Shown here: piece after piece, positions 34,613-42,775 of the stretch | How positions within the stretch are numbered: the first letter of the stretch is position 1 | Layout of the letters: each line of letters opens with the position of its first letter | Source: Streptomyces sp. NBC_00459 | Lineage (GTDB): Bacteria > Actinomycetota > Actinomycetes > Streptomycetales > Streptomycetaceae | NCBI RefSeq assembly: GCF_036013955.1 | Contig: NZ_CP107903.1 | Location: forward strand, 8,928,001-8,992,000 | DNA: 64,000 nt | Direction: 5' to 3' | Notes under the pieces: generated by a model | Told to the model about the DNA's origin: nothing | Database searches by the model: none | The model's input: the letters and a program-made list of their open reading frames with translations, nothing else | Position numbers and translations under genes: made by a program

Positions 34613-34810
34613 TCAGGCGGCGACGGCGATTCCGCCGCCGCGCAGCGGGCCCACGGCCCGTCCGTCCGGCAGGAGTTCACCTGTGTCGTCGAAGACGATG
34701 GTGCCGTTGCAGAGCAGGTTCCAGCCCTGCTCCGGGTGGGCGGTGACGATGACGGCCGCGTCATGGTCCGGGCTGTCGACGGACGGGCACGGAGGCTGGT
34801 GTGTGCACAT
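34613..34810 (-). CDS. DUF5999 family small protein
   Basis: A 65-residue protein that starts MCTHQPPCPSVDSPDHDAA and continues with IVTAHPEQGWNLLCNGTIVF and a DDTGELLPDGRAV tail. I recognise this as the small DUF5999 family widespread in Streptomyces, often with several paralogues per genome. The N-terminal Cys-x-His...Cys group could bind a metal. No function is established. It converges on the iminopeptidase gene with 14 bases between stops. Confidence 0.85.
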   Translation of the reverse strand: MCTHQPPCPSVDSPDHDAAVIVTAHPEQGWNLLCNGTIVFDDTGELLPDGRAVGPLRGGGIAVAA

Positions 34811-34915
34811 GGTCTCTCCCGCGTCTCAAGGTTCTGTCTCTGTAATAGCGGAGGTTGTTTTCCTCTGTATGTGGAGACACCGACACGCCGGGAAATTCAT
34901 CTGTGAGGTCGAGAC

Positions 34916-36391
34916 TCAGACAGTCGCCAACTCCGTGCCGGGGGACCGGCGTTCGAGGTGCAGCCGCAGTCCCTCCGGTATCACCGTCAGCCGTTCCGCC
35001 ACCCGCAGCCGGTAGTCCGGGTCGGGCTTGAGGTCGTAGCGGCGCAGGAGCAGGCCGAGGACGAGCGTCGCCTCGTGCAGCGCGAACTGGCGGCCGATGC
35101 AGGCCCGGGCCCCGGTGCCCCAGGGCTTGAACGCGTGGGCGGGGCGGGCCCGCACGGCCGCCGCGTCGAAACGGTCCGGGTCGAAACGGCTCGCGTCGGC
35201 GCCCCAGACGGCCGGGTCGCGGTGCAGCAGCGGAGCGAGGACCAGCGTCCAGGCGCCCTCGCGCATCGGATGTTCGCCGCCGAGCACCGTGTCGTGGCGG
35301 GCCTCGCGGGCGAAGCCGGGTGCCGTCGGCCACAGCCGCAGCGACTCGTCGAGCACCCGGCGCACATACCGCAGTTTGGCGACCTGGTCGTAGCCGGGGA
35401 CGGCCGTCCCGCCCCAGACCCGGTCGACCTCGGCGCGGGCGCGGTCGGCGACCTCGGGGTGCCGGGACAGGTAGTGCAGGGCGAAGGAGAGCGCGCCGGA
35501 CGTCGTCTCGTGGCCCGCGATGAGGAAGGTCAGAACCTGTCGGCGCACGTTCTCCGGCGCGAGGCGTTCACCGGTCTCCGGGTGGGTCGTGTCGAGCATG
35601 CGGTCCAGCAGGTCGCCGGTGCCGCCCCCCGCGCCGTCCGACGCTCGGCGGGCCCGGATCAGCTCGTCGACCGTGCGGTTGAGGTACGCCATGCCCGCCT
35701 CGTTGCGGCGGGTGGCCCGGCGCAGCAGCAGCGGGGCGAGCGGGGCGGGGACGATGTTCAGATACTGCGCGTGGTTCAGGGCGCCCACCATCGCCGTCAC
35801 GAAGGGGTGCGGGCGCTCGCGTTCGAAGGAGCCGAAGTCGTGCCCGAAGCCGGTGCGCGCGATCGTCTCCAGGGTCAGCTTCGTCATGTCGCCGGGCACG
35901 TCCACCGCACGGCCCGCCGTCAGTTCCCGGTCCCAGTGGTCCGTGAGCCGCTCGGCCACGGCCAGCATCATCGGGTGGTAGCCCTCCATCGCCTCGCGGC
36001 TGAATCCGGGAGCGAGGACGTCGTGCGCCAGCTGCCAGTTGGGCTCGTCGTTGTACGCGGTGAACAGGCCGTCCCCGGCGACCGGACGCAGATTGGCCAC
36101 CCCGAGGCCCACATGTTTGGCGAAGCGCGACTCGTCCGCCAGATCGGCGGTCAGATCCGCGCCCCACACGAACACGATCTCCTTGCCGAACGCCCTGCGC
36201 CGGAAGATCGGCCCCAGGGGCAGCCCGATCCGCATCGAGTCCTGGAGAGGCGTACGGGGGCTGACACCGACCAGGTCGCCGAGCAGCGGGATCCGGTGCG
36301 GCGGACGCGGGATCCGGTGCAGCTCCGGCCAGCCCAGCTCGGCACTGCGGAATCCCCTGGACGGAGCGGTCCGGGTCGCCGTCTCGGTCAT
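34916..36391 (-). CDS. Cytochrome P450, CYP102-like heme domain
   Basis: A 491-residue P450 with I-helix AGHETTSG, the ExxR motif in LDESLRLWPTAP and heme loop FKPWGTGARACIGRQFALHE (ligand Cys431). The N-terminus HRIPLLGDLVGVSPRTPLQD and the F/G region resemble the heme domain of CYP102 (P450-BM3) fatty-acid hydroxylases. The protein ends after the heme domain, so there is no fused reductase and it needs a separate redox partner. The ATG chosen follows AGGGAG; an earlier ATG lacks support. It faces a TetR gene across a long palindrome. The substrate, perhaps a fatty acid, is inferred. Confidence 0.92.
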   Translation of the reverse strand: MTETATRTAPSRGFRSAELGWPELHRIPRPPHRIPLLGDLVGVSPRTPLQDSMRIGLPLGPIFRRRAFGKEIVFVWGADLTADLADESRFAKHVGLGVANLRPVAGDGLFTAYNDEPNWQLAHDVLAPGFSREAMEGYHPMMLAVAERLTDHWDRELTAGRAVDVPGDMTKLTLETIARTGFGHDFGSFERERPHPFVTAMVGALNHAQYLNIVPAPLAPLLLRRATRRNEAGMAYLNRTVDELIRARRASDGAGGGTGDLLDRMLDTTHPETGERLAPENVRRQVLTFLIAGHETTSGALSFALHYLSRHPEVADRARAEVDRVWGGTAVPGYDQVAKLRYVRRVLDESLRLWPTAPGFAREARHDTVLGGEHPMREGAWTLVLAPLLHRDPAVWGADASRFDPDRFDAAAVRARPAHAFKPWGTGARACIGRQFALHEATLVLGLLLRRYDLKPDPDYRLRVAERLTVIPEGLRLHLERRSPGTELATV

Positions 36392-36440
36392 GACGCCATC
36401 TCCCTTGATGCAGCGGCGTGTTGATCCTGTTGTACGTGGA

Positions 36441-36475
36441 TTCAATAGCGGGGTCAGTCTGATCCCGCTGTTGAA
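36441..36475. promoter_or_regulatory. Long inverted repeat between the P450 and TetR genes
   Basis: Twelve-base arms TTCAATAGCGGG and CCCGCTGTTGAA (11 of 12 pair) are separated by 11 bases, centred in the 107-base divergent gap. This is the size and position of a TetR operator and would control both genes. Confidence 0.75.
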
Positions 36476-36498
36476 CCGACGTCAAGTAAAGTGCGGGC

Positions 36499-37107
36499 AT
36501 GGCCGCGAAAGAGGGGCAGCGCACACGTCGGCGGTTGAGTACCGGCGAGCGTCGGGAGCAGCTCCTGTCGGTCGGCGCTCGACTGTTCTCGGAGAGTCCG
36601 TACGACGACGTGTGGATCGAGCAGGTCGCCGAGATCGCCGAGGTCTCGCGCGGGCTGCTCTACCACTACTTCCCGACCAAGCGGGACTTCTTCGCGGCGG
36701 TCGTGGAGCGCGAGAGCGAGCGCATGCTGCGGATGACGGTCGCCGTGCCGGGCGTTCCCGCGCGCCAGCAGCTGGACGCGAACCTCGACGCCTTCCTCGC
36801 GTACGTCGAGGAGCACGCGCACGGTTATCGCGCCTTCCATCGCGCCGACGCGTCCGGCGACCAGGCCGTGCGGAAGGTCTATCAGCGGGCGCTGGCCGCG
36901 CAGGAGCGGCAGATCCTCGCGGCCCTGGCGGCCGACCCGGAGTTCGGGCGGCTGTCCGACGAGCGGCCCGACCTGCGGCTCGCCGTCCGTGGCTGGCTGG
37001 CGTTCACGACCGCCGTGTGCCTGGAGTGGCTGCGCGGCTCGGACCTGTCCCGGCAGCAGGTGCGGGATCTGTGCGCGCGGTCGCTGCTGGGCACCCTCGC
37101 GCCCTGA
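36499..37107 (+). CDS. TetR family transcriptional regulator
   Basis: A 202-residue TetR protein. The HTH is at about residues 14-60 (RREQLLSVGARLFSESPYDD, then VSRGLLYHYFPTKRDFF). The C-terminal helical domain is typical in length. It starts 23 bases after the long palindrome and faces the P450. In Bacillus megaterium a TetR protein, BM3R1, represses the P450-BM3 gene; the layout here is parallel, but the ligand and targets are untested. Confidence 0.93.
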   Translation: MAAKEGQRTRRRLSTGERREQLLSVGARLFSESPYDDVWIEQVAEIAEVSRGLLYHYFPTKRDFFAAVVERESERMLRMTVAVPGVPARQQLDANLDAFLAYVEEHAHGYRAFHRADASGDQAVRKVYQRALAAQERQILAALAADPEFGRLSDERPDLRLAVRGWLAFTTAVCLEWLRGSDLSRQQVRDLCARSLLGTLAP

Positions 37108-37181
37108 CGGCGGTCGGCCACCGGTACGGAATCGCACGGGATCGCGGTAGATGGTTGGCGTACACCCGGATCTTCGATAGG

Positions 37182-37200
37182 TTAGGCAAGGCTTACCTAA
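37182..37200. promoter_or_regulatory. Iron box (DmdR/IdeR type)
   Basis: A 19-bp site, TTAGGCAAGGCTTACCTAA, matches the DtxR-family consensus TTAGGTTAGGCTAACCTAA at 16 of 19 positions. It ends just before the ribosome-binding site (AAGGAG) of the DUF2470 gene, so iron-loaded DmdR1/IdeR would repress that gene. Confidence 0.85.
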
Positions 37201-37211
37201 GGAGATCTGGG

Positions 37212-37937
37212 ATGGGTGACAGTCAGACCTGGACGGCCGCGCCCGCCGCGGCGGAGCTCGCGCGTTCGGTGCTCGCGGCGTCGTGGTCCTGCGCGGTGAC
37301 CGCGGACGGTGGACGCGAGGAGTTCGTCGGCGCGCACACCGTCGGCGAGGACGGACGGGTGGTCCTGGACGTACCGGCGGACAGCACACTGCTCGCCGCC
37401 GCCGTCTTCGCCCCGCGCGGCGAGCCGTCGGCCGTGCTGGAGTTCGCCGACGTCTCGCCCGTCCCCGTACGCAACCGGATCCGCGCCCGGCTCTGGATGG
37501 CCGGCTGGTTCGCCGTCGAGGGCGAGCAGCTCGCGTTCCGTCCGACGCGCGTGGTGCTGCGCCGGACCTCCGGGGCCACCGTCGTCGACCTGGACGAGTT
37601 CGCCGCCGCCGCGCCAGACCCGCTGGCCATGGCCGAGGCAGGGCTGCTGACCCACCTCGCCGACTGCCACGGCGACGCCGTCGAGCGCCTCACCCGCCTG
37701 GTCGAGCGGGACAGTCTGCACGGCGCCGTGAAGGTCCAGCCGCTCGCCGTCGACCGGCACGGACTCACCCTGCGCATCGAGCGCGCCCGCACCCACGGCG
37801 ACGTACGGCTGGCGTTCCACCAGCCCGCCGACACCGTCTCCCAGCTCACCGAGCGCATGCACATCCTGCTCACCCAGGCCGGCGCCGCCTCCTGCCCGCG
37901 CGCGCTACAGCGGCAGCGCGCAGACGACGACGGGTGA
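37212..37937 (+). CDS. DUF2470 domain-containing protein, iron-regulated
   Basis: A 241-residue protein with a flavin-reductase-like split-barrel first half (VVLDVPADSTLLAAAVFAPR, RNRIRARLWMAGWFAVEGEQ) and a C-terminal DUF2470 part of ~80 residues (EAGLLTHLADCHGDAVERLT, VQPLAVDRHGLTLRIERA). This architecture occurs in HugZ-like heme-utilisation proteins. The iron box directly upstream indicates induction under iron starvation. The ATG has AAGGAG eight bases upstream. The gene ends inside the last codons of the convergent lactonase gene (33-bp overlap). A role in heme or siderophore iron release is inferred. Confidence 0.88.
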   Translation: MGDSQTWTAAPAAAELARSVLAASWSCAVTADGGREEFVGAHTVGEDGRVVLDVPADSTLLAAAVFAPRGEPSAVLEFADVSPVPVRNRIRARLWMAGWFAVEGEQLAFRPTRVVLRRTSGATVVDLDEFAAAAPDPLAMAEAGLLTHLADCHGDAVERLTRLVERDSLHGAVKVQPLAVDRHGLTLRIERARTHGDVRLAFHQPADTVSQLTERMHILLTQAGAASCPRALQRQRADDDG

Positions 37938-39134
37938 CGCGAACGGCTCGCCCGCGAGCCGCAGTTCACCGCTCGCTCGGTCGACATGGAAGACGCTGAC
38001 CGTACTCGAGCGCTGGTTCGCCGCGAACAACAGGTTCCCGGACGGCGAGAGGGCGACGTGGCGCGGAAAGTCGCCCGCGACCGGCACCGTGTCGAGGAGC
38101 CGGAGCCGGGCACCGCCCGCCTCCACCGCGTACCGCGTCAGACTGTTGTCGCCGCGGTTCGCCAGGTACGCGTACCGCCCGTCCGCGGTCACCACGAACT
38201 GGGCCGGGTAACTCGTGCCCTCACCCGTCCCCGTGGACTGCGCCTCCCCGATGTCCAGGCGCCCGGTCGCGGGGGAGTAGCCACAGACCGCGACCGTGTT
38301 GTCGACCTCGTCGGCGAGGTACGCGTACCGGCCGCCGGGGTGGAAGGTGAGATGGCGTGGGCCCGCGCCCGGGCGGGTCCGAGCGCGGGAGACCTCGGTG
38401 AGCGTGCCGTGCGCGAGGTCGAGACGGTATGTGTAGACCGCGTCCGTGCCCAGATCGACCGCGAGGACATGACCACCGTCGGGGCCGGTGAGGAACTGGT
38501 GCGCGTGCGGGCCCTGTTGACCCGGGCCCGGCGCCGGACTGGTGTGGGTGACCAGATCGGTGCGCTCGCCCAGCGCGCCCGAGGCGTCGACGGGGTGCAC
38601 CGCCACACTGCCGGAGCCGTAGTTGGCGCTGAGCAGCCACCGGCCGCTCGGATGGACGGACAGATGGCACGGCCCCGAGCCGCCGGTGCTCCGGGTGCCG
38701 AGCACCCGGTGCCGCCCGTCCTCGCCGCCGAGCCGGATCGCGGTCACGCCGCCGTCCTGGCGCTCGTTCACCGCGTACAGGGTGCGGCCGTCGGGATGCG
38801 CGGCGAGGTAGGAGGGGTCGCTTACGCCCGTGAGGGTTCCGGCGCCGGTGACACGGCCCGAGACCGGGTCGTAGGCGGCGAGACCGATGCCGGCGCCGCC
38901 GCCCTCGACGGAGGTGTAGGTGCCGAGGAAGAGGGGGCGCGGAGCCGCCGGACGACGGGTGTCCGGCGCGGGCGACGGCGTGCGTGCGGGCGCGTCGGCG
39001 GACTCCACCGGTGCGGACGCCATCGCCCGCACCGGGACGGACGCCGTCGCTGCCGTCCCGGCCGCCGCGCCCACGAAACGGCGCCTGCTCCAGCCGCCGC
39101 GCATGCCCCGCGCCGGTTCCGTACCACCGCTCAT
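37905..39134 (-). CDS. Lactonase family protein (seven-bladed propeller, Tat signal)
   Basis: A 409-residue secreted protein. The twin-arginine signal is GWSRRRFVGAAAGTAATASV, followed by a Pro/Ala-rich linker to about residue 65. The mature part has the repeats of the 6-phosphogluconolactonase/3-carboxymuconate cyclase propeller: PLFLGTYTSVEGGGAGIGLA, HPDGRTLYAVNERQDGG, HPSGRWLLSANYGSGSVAVH and FHPGGRYAYLADEVDN. Because it is exported, it is not the pentose-phosphate enzyme; an extracellular lactonase or binding role is likelier. It converges on the DUF2470 gene with overlapping ends. Confidence 0.88.
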   Translation of the reverse strand: MSGGTEPARGMRGGWSRRRFVGAAAGTAATASVPVRAMASAPVESADAPARTPSPAPDTRRPAAPRPLFLGTYTSVEGGGAGIGLAAYDPVSGRVTGAGTLTGVSDPSYLAAHPDGRTLYAVNERQDGGVTAIRLGGEDGRHRVLGTRSTGGSGPCHLSVHPSGRWLLSANYGSGSVAVHPVDASGALGERTDLVTHTSPAPGPGQQGPHAHQFLTGPDGGHVLAVDLGTDAVYTYRLDLAHGTLTEVSRARTRPGAGPRHLTFHPGGRYAYLADEVDNTVAVCGYSPATGRLDIGEAQSTGTGEGTSYPAQFVVTADGRYAYLANRGDNSLTRYAVEAGGARLRLLDTVPVAGDFPRHVALSPSGNLLFAANQRSSTVSVFHVDRASGELRLAGEPFASPVVVCALPL

Positions 39135-39257
39135 ACCTGCACCCCGGGTCTCGGTCGCCTCAGTCGCTCATCGGCAACTCTGACGTGGATCACCCGGCAT
39201 ATGCAAGAAGAGCAATGCGCGTTGCGCATACTGCAACGTCGGCAGGAGGGCGGTGCC

Positions 39258-40301
39258 TTACCAGTCCCCGTCCTCCACCGGCTTGCCCGTCAGCGGCTTC
39301 ACCTGACCGGGCGACGGTGCCTGCCAGGGCTCGTGGTCCTCGCCGAGCCAGTCGCCGACCGGCTGCACGGCCGCCAGAGGGTCCGTGGGGGCGAGGTCCT
39401 CGGCGTCCTGGTCGAAGTAGTCGAACCAGGGCAGCCCGGCCCGCGTGTAGGCCGCCCGGTCGACGGGCGACGGAGGCGGGGCCTCACCGGTGATGCGGCG
39501 CCACTCGGGCGGCGTCACGAGGTGCACGAACACGCGTCCGGCAGGGCGCTCGGACCACGCCGTGAGCGGGCGGTCGTCCCGGTAGACCTCCTGGCGCATG
39601 GAACCCCCGACGCCCAGACCCATCGCCGCCCCCGACCGCTGCGGCCCCGCCATGCCGCCGGGCGCCGGCGGGGCGGCCATCGCCATGGGTGCCATCGGCA
39701 CGGCCCCGCCGTAACCCCCGGTCGAAGCGATCGCCGCCCGCGCCCGCTCCGCCCGCCGCTGCTCCTCCTCGCGCCACTTCGCCAGTTCCGCGTCGGTCAG
39801 CGCGAACGACTGGAGCTGTACGCCGCCCGACACCTCCTCGCCGGTGACCTGGCCCTCGACGGTGGCCCCCAGTCCGAGCGGCACCGCCACGAACTGGCGG
39901 ACCGTGCCCTTGCCCGAGTTGATGCCGTCCAGCCAGGGCTGACGCGGCAGCACCACATAGTTCTGCGGCTTCCTCGACAGCCGGTCGCTCCACGGCTCGC
40001 CCGACACCGCGCACACCTTGCCCACACCCACCTGCAACGCGGCGGGCTGGACCGTGCCCCCGAAGCTCAGCCACATCGCCTCGCGCAGATACACCGGCAG
40101 CAGCACGCCGCCGCGCGCCCGCCAGGCCTCCGGCACCGTGTCGGCGTAGTCGGCGACCCGGCGGACCGGGAACTCGCCGAGCCCCGGCGGCAGCGGATGC
40201 GTGCCGGTCTCCGGCAGCCGGAGGGTGCGGATGAACCGAACGGCCACACCGCCCGGCAGCCTCAGTGTGTTCCCGTCGATCCGCACATCGGAGTCACCCA
40301 T
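39258..40301 (-). CDS. Conserved hypothetical protein
   Basis: A 347-residue protein I do not recognise. The N-terminal ~170 residues look like a compact alpha/beta domain (DGNTLRLPGGVAVRFIRTLR, EAWRARGGVLLPVYLREAMW, RQPWLDGINSGKGTVRQFVA). A charged helix (ELAKWREEEQRRAERARAAI) leads into a low-complexity Gly/Ala/Pro/Met linker, and then a Pro-rich C-terminus with GLPWFDYFDQDAEDLAPT. There is no signal peptide or membrane span. The ATG follows GAGGGG; an in-frame ATG 19 codons earlier is possible. It lies 53 bases downstream of the membrane-protein gene on the same strand and may be cotranscribed. Confidence 0.75.
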   Translation of the reverse strand: MGDSDVRIDGNTLRLPGGVAVRFIRTLRLPETGTHPLPPGLGEFPVRRVADYADTVPEAWRARGGVLLPVYLREAMWLSFGGTVQPAALQVGVGKVCAVSGEPWSDRLSRKPQNYVVLPRQPWLDGINSGKGTVRQFVAVPLGLGATVEGQVTGEEVSGGVQLQSFALTDAELAKWREEEQRRAERARAAIASTGGYGGAVPMAPMAMAAPPAPGGMAGPQRSGAAMGLGVGGSMRQEVYRDDRPLTAWSERPAGRVFVHLVTPPEWRRITGEAPPPSPVDRAAYTRAGLPWFDYFDQDAEDLAPTDPLAAVQPVGDWLGEDHEPWQAPSPGQVKPLTGKPVEDGDW

Positions 40302-40354
40302 GCGCAGCCCCCTCAATCCCGGTTGGTGCCAGTCGTCCTGTTCATGTGACTTCG

Positions 40355-41620
40355 TCACATAGAACGCTGTGACACCGGCTTGCGGTTCCTGCCCGGCACG
40401 CGCACGTGCTTGGTGTACTTCCGCAGCCGGGTCACCCAGGGCATCCGCTCCCGCTCCTCACGGGTGCAGCGGTCCAGCTCCTCCAGCAGCCGCCGGGAGC
40501 GGTGCTCGGTGTCCAGCTCGTCGAGGATGCGGTTGACCTCGGTCAGGACGGCGCCGTGCAGTTGCCACTGGGCAGCGATCCGACCGTTCTGCTGGATCTC
40601 CGCCAGGAGCAGCTGGGCCAGCTTGTCGCGGGTGGCCGTCGCGGCCCGGAGTTCGGTGGCGAGCCGGGTCTCCGCCGACTCGGCGCTGACGCTGACGTCG
40701 GTGGTGACGAGGACCGCGAAACTGACCACGGCGTCGGCGATCTCGGCCAGCAGCCGCTCCAGCGCGGCGCCCGTCTCCGGGGCGAACAGCGGGTCGGGGT
40801 CGCGTTCCTTGGCCAGGTCGGTGAGGCTGCGGGCGAGGACGCGCAGGACGACCGTGCAGATCTCCAGCGTGTCCAGGCCGGTGCGCAGCACCACCCGGTG
40901 CAACAGGCCCTCCCGGACGCGCGGATTGAGCCGCAGGCTGTCCTCGGCCTGTTTCAGGGCCGCGTCCACCTCGACGATGTCGTGGTCGAGCCGGCGGGCC
41001 TCGTGCAGACGGGCGGTCGCGTGGTCCACGGGGGTGCGGCCGGCGGCCTCCTCGCCCATGCGCAGCATCAACTGCCGTACCCGGCGCGCCAGCCCCTCGA
41101 TGGACTCGCCGGCCGCGTCCACCCACACCGGAGGCGCGAACAGCAGGTTGAAGGCGAGCCCGACGACAGCGCCGATCACGGTCTCCAGGACCCGCGACCA
41201 GGCCGTGTCGCCGACCCGGGTGACCCCCAGCACCAGCATCGCGCTGATCGCCACCTCGGGCACGAACTCGCTGACCCGCACCAGATGCCCGACGGCCAGC
41301 GAGGCCAGGATGATCAGTCCCAGGCTCCACCAGGTCAGGCCCACCAGGACACTGAAGCCGATCGCGATGACGACCCCGGCCACCACGGAGTTCACCCGGC
41401 GGATGCCGGTGGTGATGGTGGCGTAGAGGGTGACCTGGACGACGAGGAGCGCGGTCAGCGGGGCGGTGAGCGGCGCGGCCTCGGGACTGAAGCGGAGCGC
41501 GACGACGTACGCGATCGTCGCGGCGGCCGTCGACCGCAGGGACTGGACGACCACGGGCTCGCGGTGCTTCCGCACGAACCGGACGACGGAAGCCGTCCAC
41601 TCACCAGGTACCACTCGCAT
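40355..41620 (-). CDS. FUSC/aromatic acid exporter family membrane protein
   Basis: A 421-residue protein. Six hydrophobic segments occupy about residues 20-175 (TAAATIAYVVALRFSPEA, LTALLVVQVTLYATITTGIR, VNSVVAGVVIAIGFSVLVGL, ISAMLVLGVTRVG, VIGAVVGLAFNLLFAPPVWV). A long helical cytoplasmic domain follows, with coiled-coil-like RLHEARRLDHDIVEVDAALK. This is the aromatic-acid-exporter/FUSC layout as found in actinomycetes. The substrate is unknown. The ATG follows GGGAGG; an upstream ATG is less likely. Confidence 0.88.
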   Translation of the reverse strand: MRVVPGEWTASVVRFVRKHREPVVVQSLRSTAAATIAYVVALRFSPEAAPLTAPLTALLVVQVTLYATITTGIRRVNSVVAGVVIAIGFSVLVGLTWWSLGLIILASLAVGHLVRVSEFVPEVAISAMLVLGVTRVGDTAWSRVLETVIGAVVGLAFNLLFAPPVWVDAAGESIEGLARRVRQLMLRMGEEAAGRTPVDHATARLHEARRLDHDIVEVDAALKQAEDSLRLNPRVREGLLHRVVLRTGLDTLEICTVVLRVLARSLTDLAKERDPDPLFAPETGAALERLLAEIADAVVSFAVLVTTDVSVSAESAETRLATELRAATATRDKLAQLLLAEIQQNGRIAAQWQLHGAVLTEVNRILDELDTEHRSRRLLEELDRCTREERERMPWVTRLRKYTKHVRVPGRNRKPVSQRSM

Positions 41621-41790
41621 GCGCGCGCACGCCTCCCTTCCCGCCTCCGGCAAACGGACCGAGCGTACTCACCGGAGTCCCCTGGCGCGCGGGATGCGGA
41701 GGGAGGCATTCCTCACGTGATCAGGGATGTTTGCCTCGTTGACCAAAAAATTGTGGATCTTCGGGGCCGCCGGGTGATCTCCTGGTCGGC

Positions 41791-42660
41791 ATGGTGGACG
41801 ACCCCGATTCCGCGCACGCGCAGGCCCTCCGACATGTCGCCGCCCTCTCCGCCGGCCCGGCCGTGCCCCCCGACCTCAGGGTGACCCTGAACTTCCACCC
41901 CGACCGGACGGTCCGCGAACTGCCCCTGCTGCGGGCGCTGGCCCAGGACGGCTTCTACCGCTCGCAGTTCGTGACCGGTACCAGCAACGGCGGGCTCACC
42001 GCCCGTCCCGGCGGCGACCGCTGGCGCTGGGAGAGCCGGATGTTCGCCGGGGCGTACGACAGCGCACCCGCCCAACAGCGCCCGGTGTACGGCGCGTTGA
42101 ACTTCCGTCGCCAAGTCGTGGGCGCCGCACCGAGGTTCGGCTCCTCGCACTTCCGGCTGACCGGGGCCGCACTCGCGCGGGCCACCTTCTGCTACCCGGA
42201 CAGCGCGGCGGAACCCGTCCACTTCGGGGTCGCCGCCGGTATGTCCCTCGTCGCCCTCGCCGAGGCGGACACCCAGGACGCGCTCGACGACTACATCGAG
42301 GCCCAGGTGCACGGCCCCGTCGCGCTCGACCGGGACGTCGAGGCGCTGGTCCTCGACGCGAGCTATCGCGGCACCCCGGTGGAGAAGGCGGCCCGCGCCC
42401 TGGCCGTACCGCTCGAATGGCACCCCGGATACCGGCTCACCGTAGGGGAGTTGCGTCACCACGCCGACTACCGGGGACCCGAGTACGTCGAGCTGGGCGC
42501 CCGGATCGCCGAGGACGGCCGTCTCGACCCACGGATCATCGGTGACGCGGTGCGCACCGGACGCCATGAACTCCAGCACCTGAAGATGGTCTGGCACTGC
42601 CTCGCCCGGTTCGGCGCCCCCGAGGGCGCGGGTACCGCCTTCTCCGCCTGGCTTCCCTAG
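41791..42660 (+). CDS. DUF3626 domain-containing protein
   Basis: A 289-residue DUF3626 protein. Recognisable blocks are RVTLNFHPDRTVRELPLLRA near the N-terminus, QFVTGTSNGGLTARPGGDRW, RPVYGALNFRRQVVGAAPRF and FGSSHFRLTGAALARATFCY, and a C-terminal RTGRHELQHLKMVWHCLARF. The function of the family is not established, although conserved His/Asp/Arg residues suggest an enzyme. It faces the FUSC gene across 170 bases that include an A-rich patch near 41745. Confidence 0.88.
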   Translation: MVDDPDSAHAQALRHVAALSAGPAVPPDLRVTLNFHPDRTVRELPLLRALAQDGFYRSQFVTGTSNGGLTARPGGDRWRWESRMFAGAYDSAPAQQRPVYGALNFRRQVVGAAPRFGSSHFRLTGAALARATFCYPDSAAEPVHFGVAAGMSLVALAEADTQDALDDYIEAQVHGPVALDRDVEALVLDASYRGTPVEKAARALAVPLEWHPGYRLTVGELRHHADYRGPEYVELGARIAEDGRLDPRIIGDAVRTGRHELQHLKMVWHCLARFGAPEGAGTAFSAWLP

Positions 42661-42775
42661 TGCCCTCGGGTTTGTTCACGGCGGGCGAGTCCGGCCGGCA
42701 GCGTGTTCCGTACCCTGTTCCAGTGCCGTACGCACGGTACGGGCGCGGCTGGTCGAGGCAGGGGAGGCACGGACG

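Noticed and set aside
34916..37107. P450 and TetR as the edge of a secondary-metabolite cluster
   Set aside because: No polyketide, peptide, terpene or other core biosynthetic gene is present anywhere in the window.
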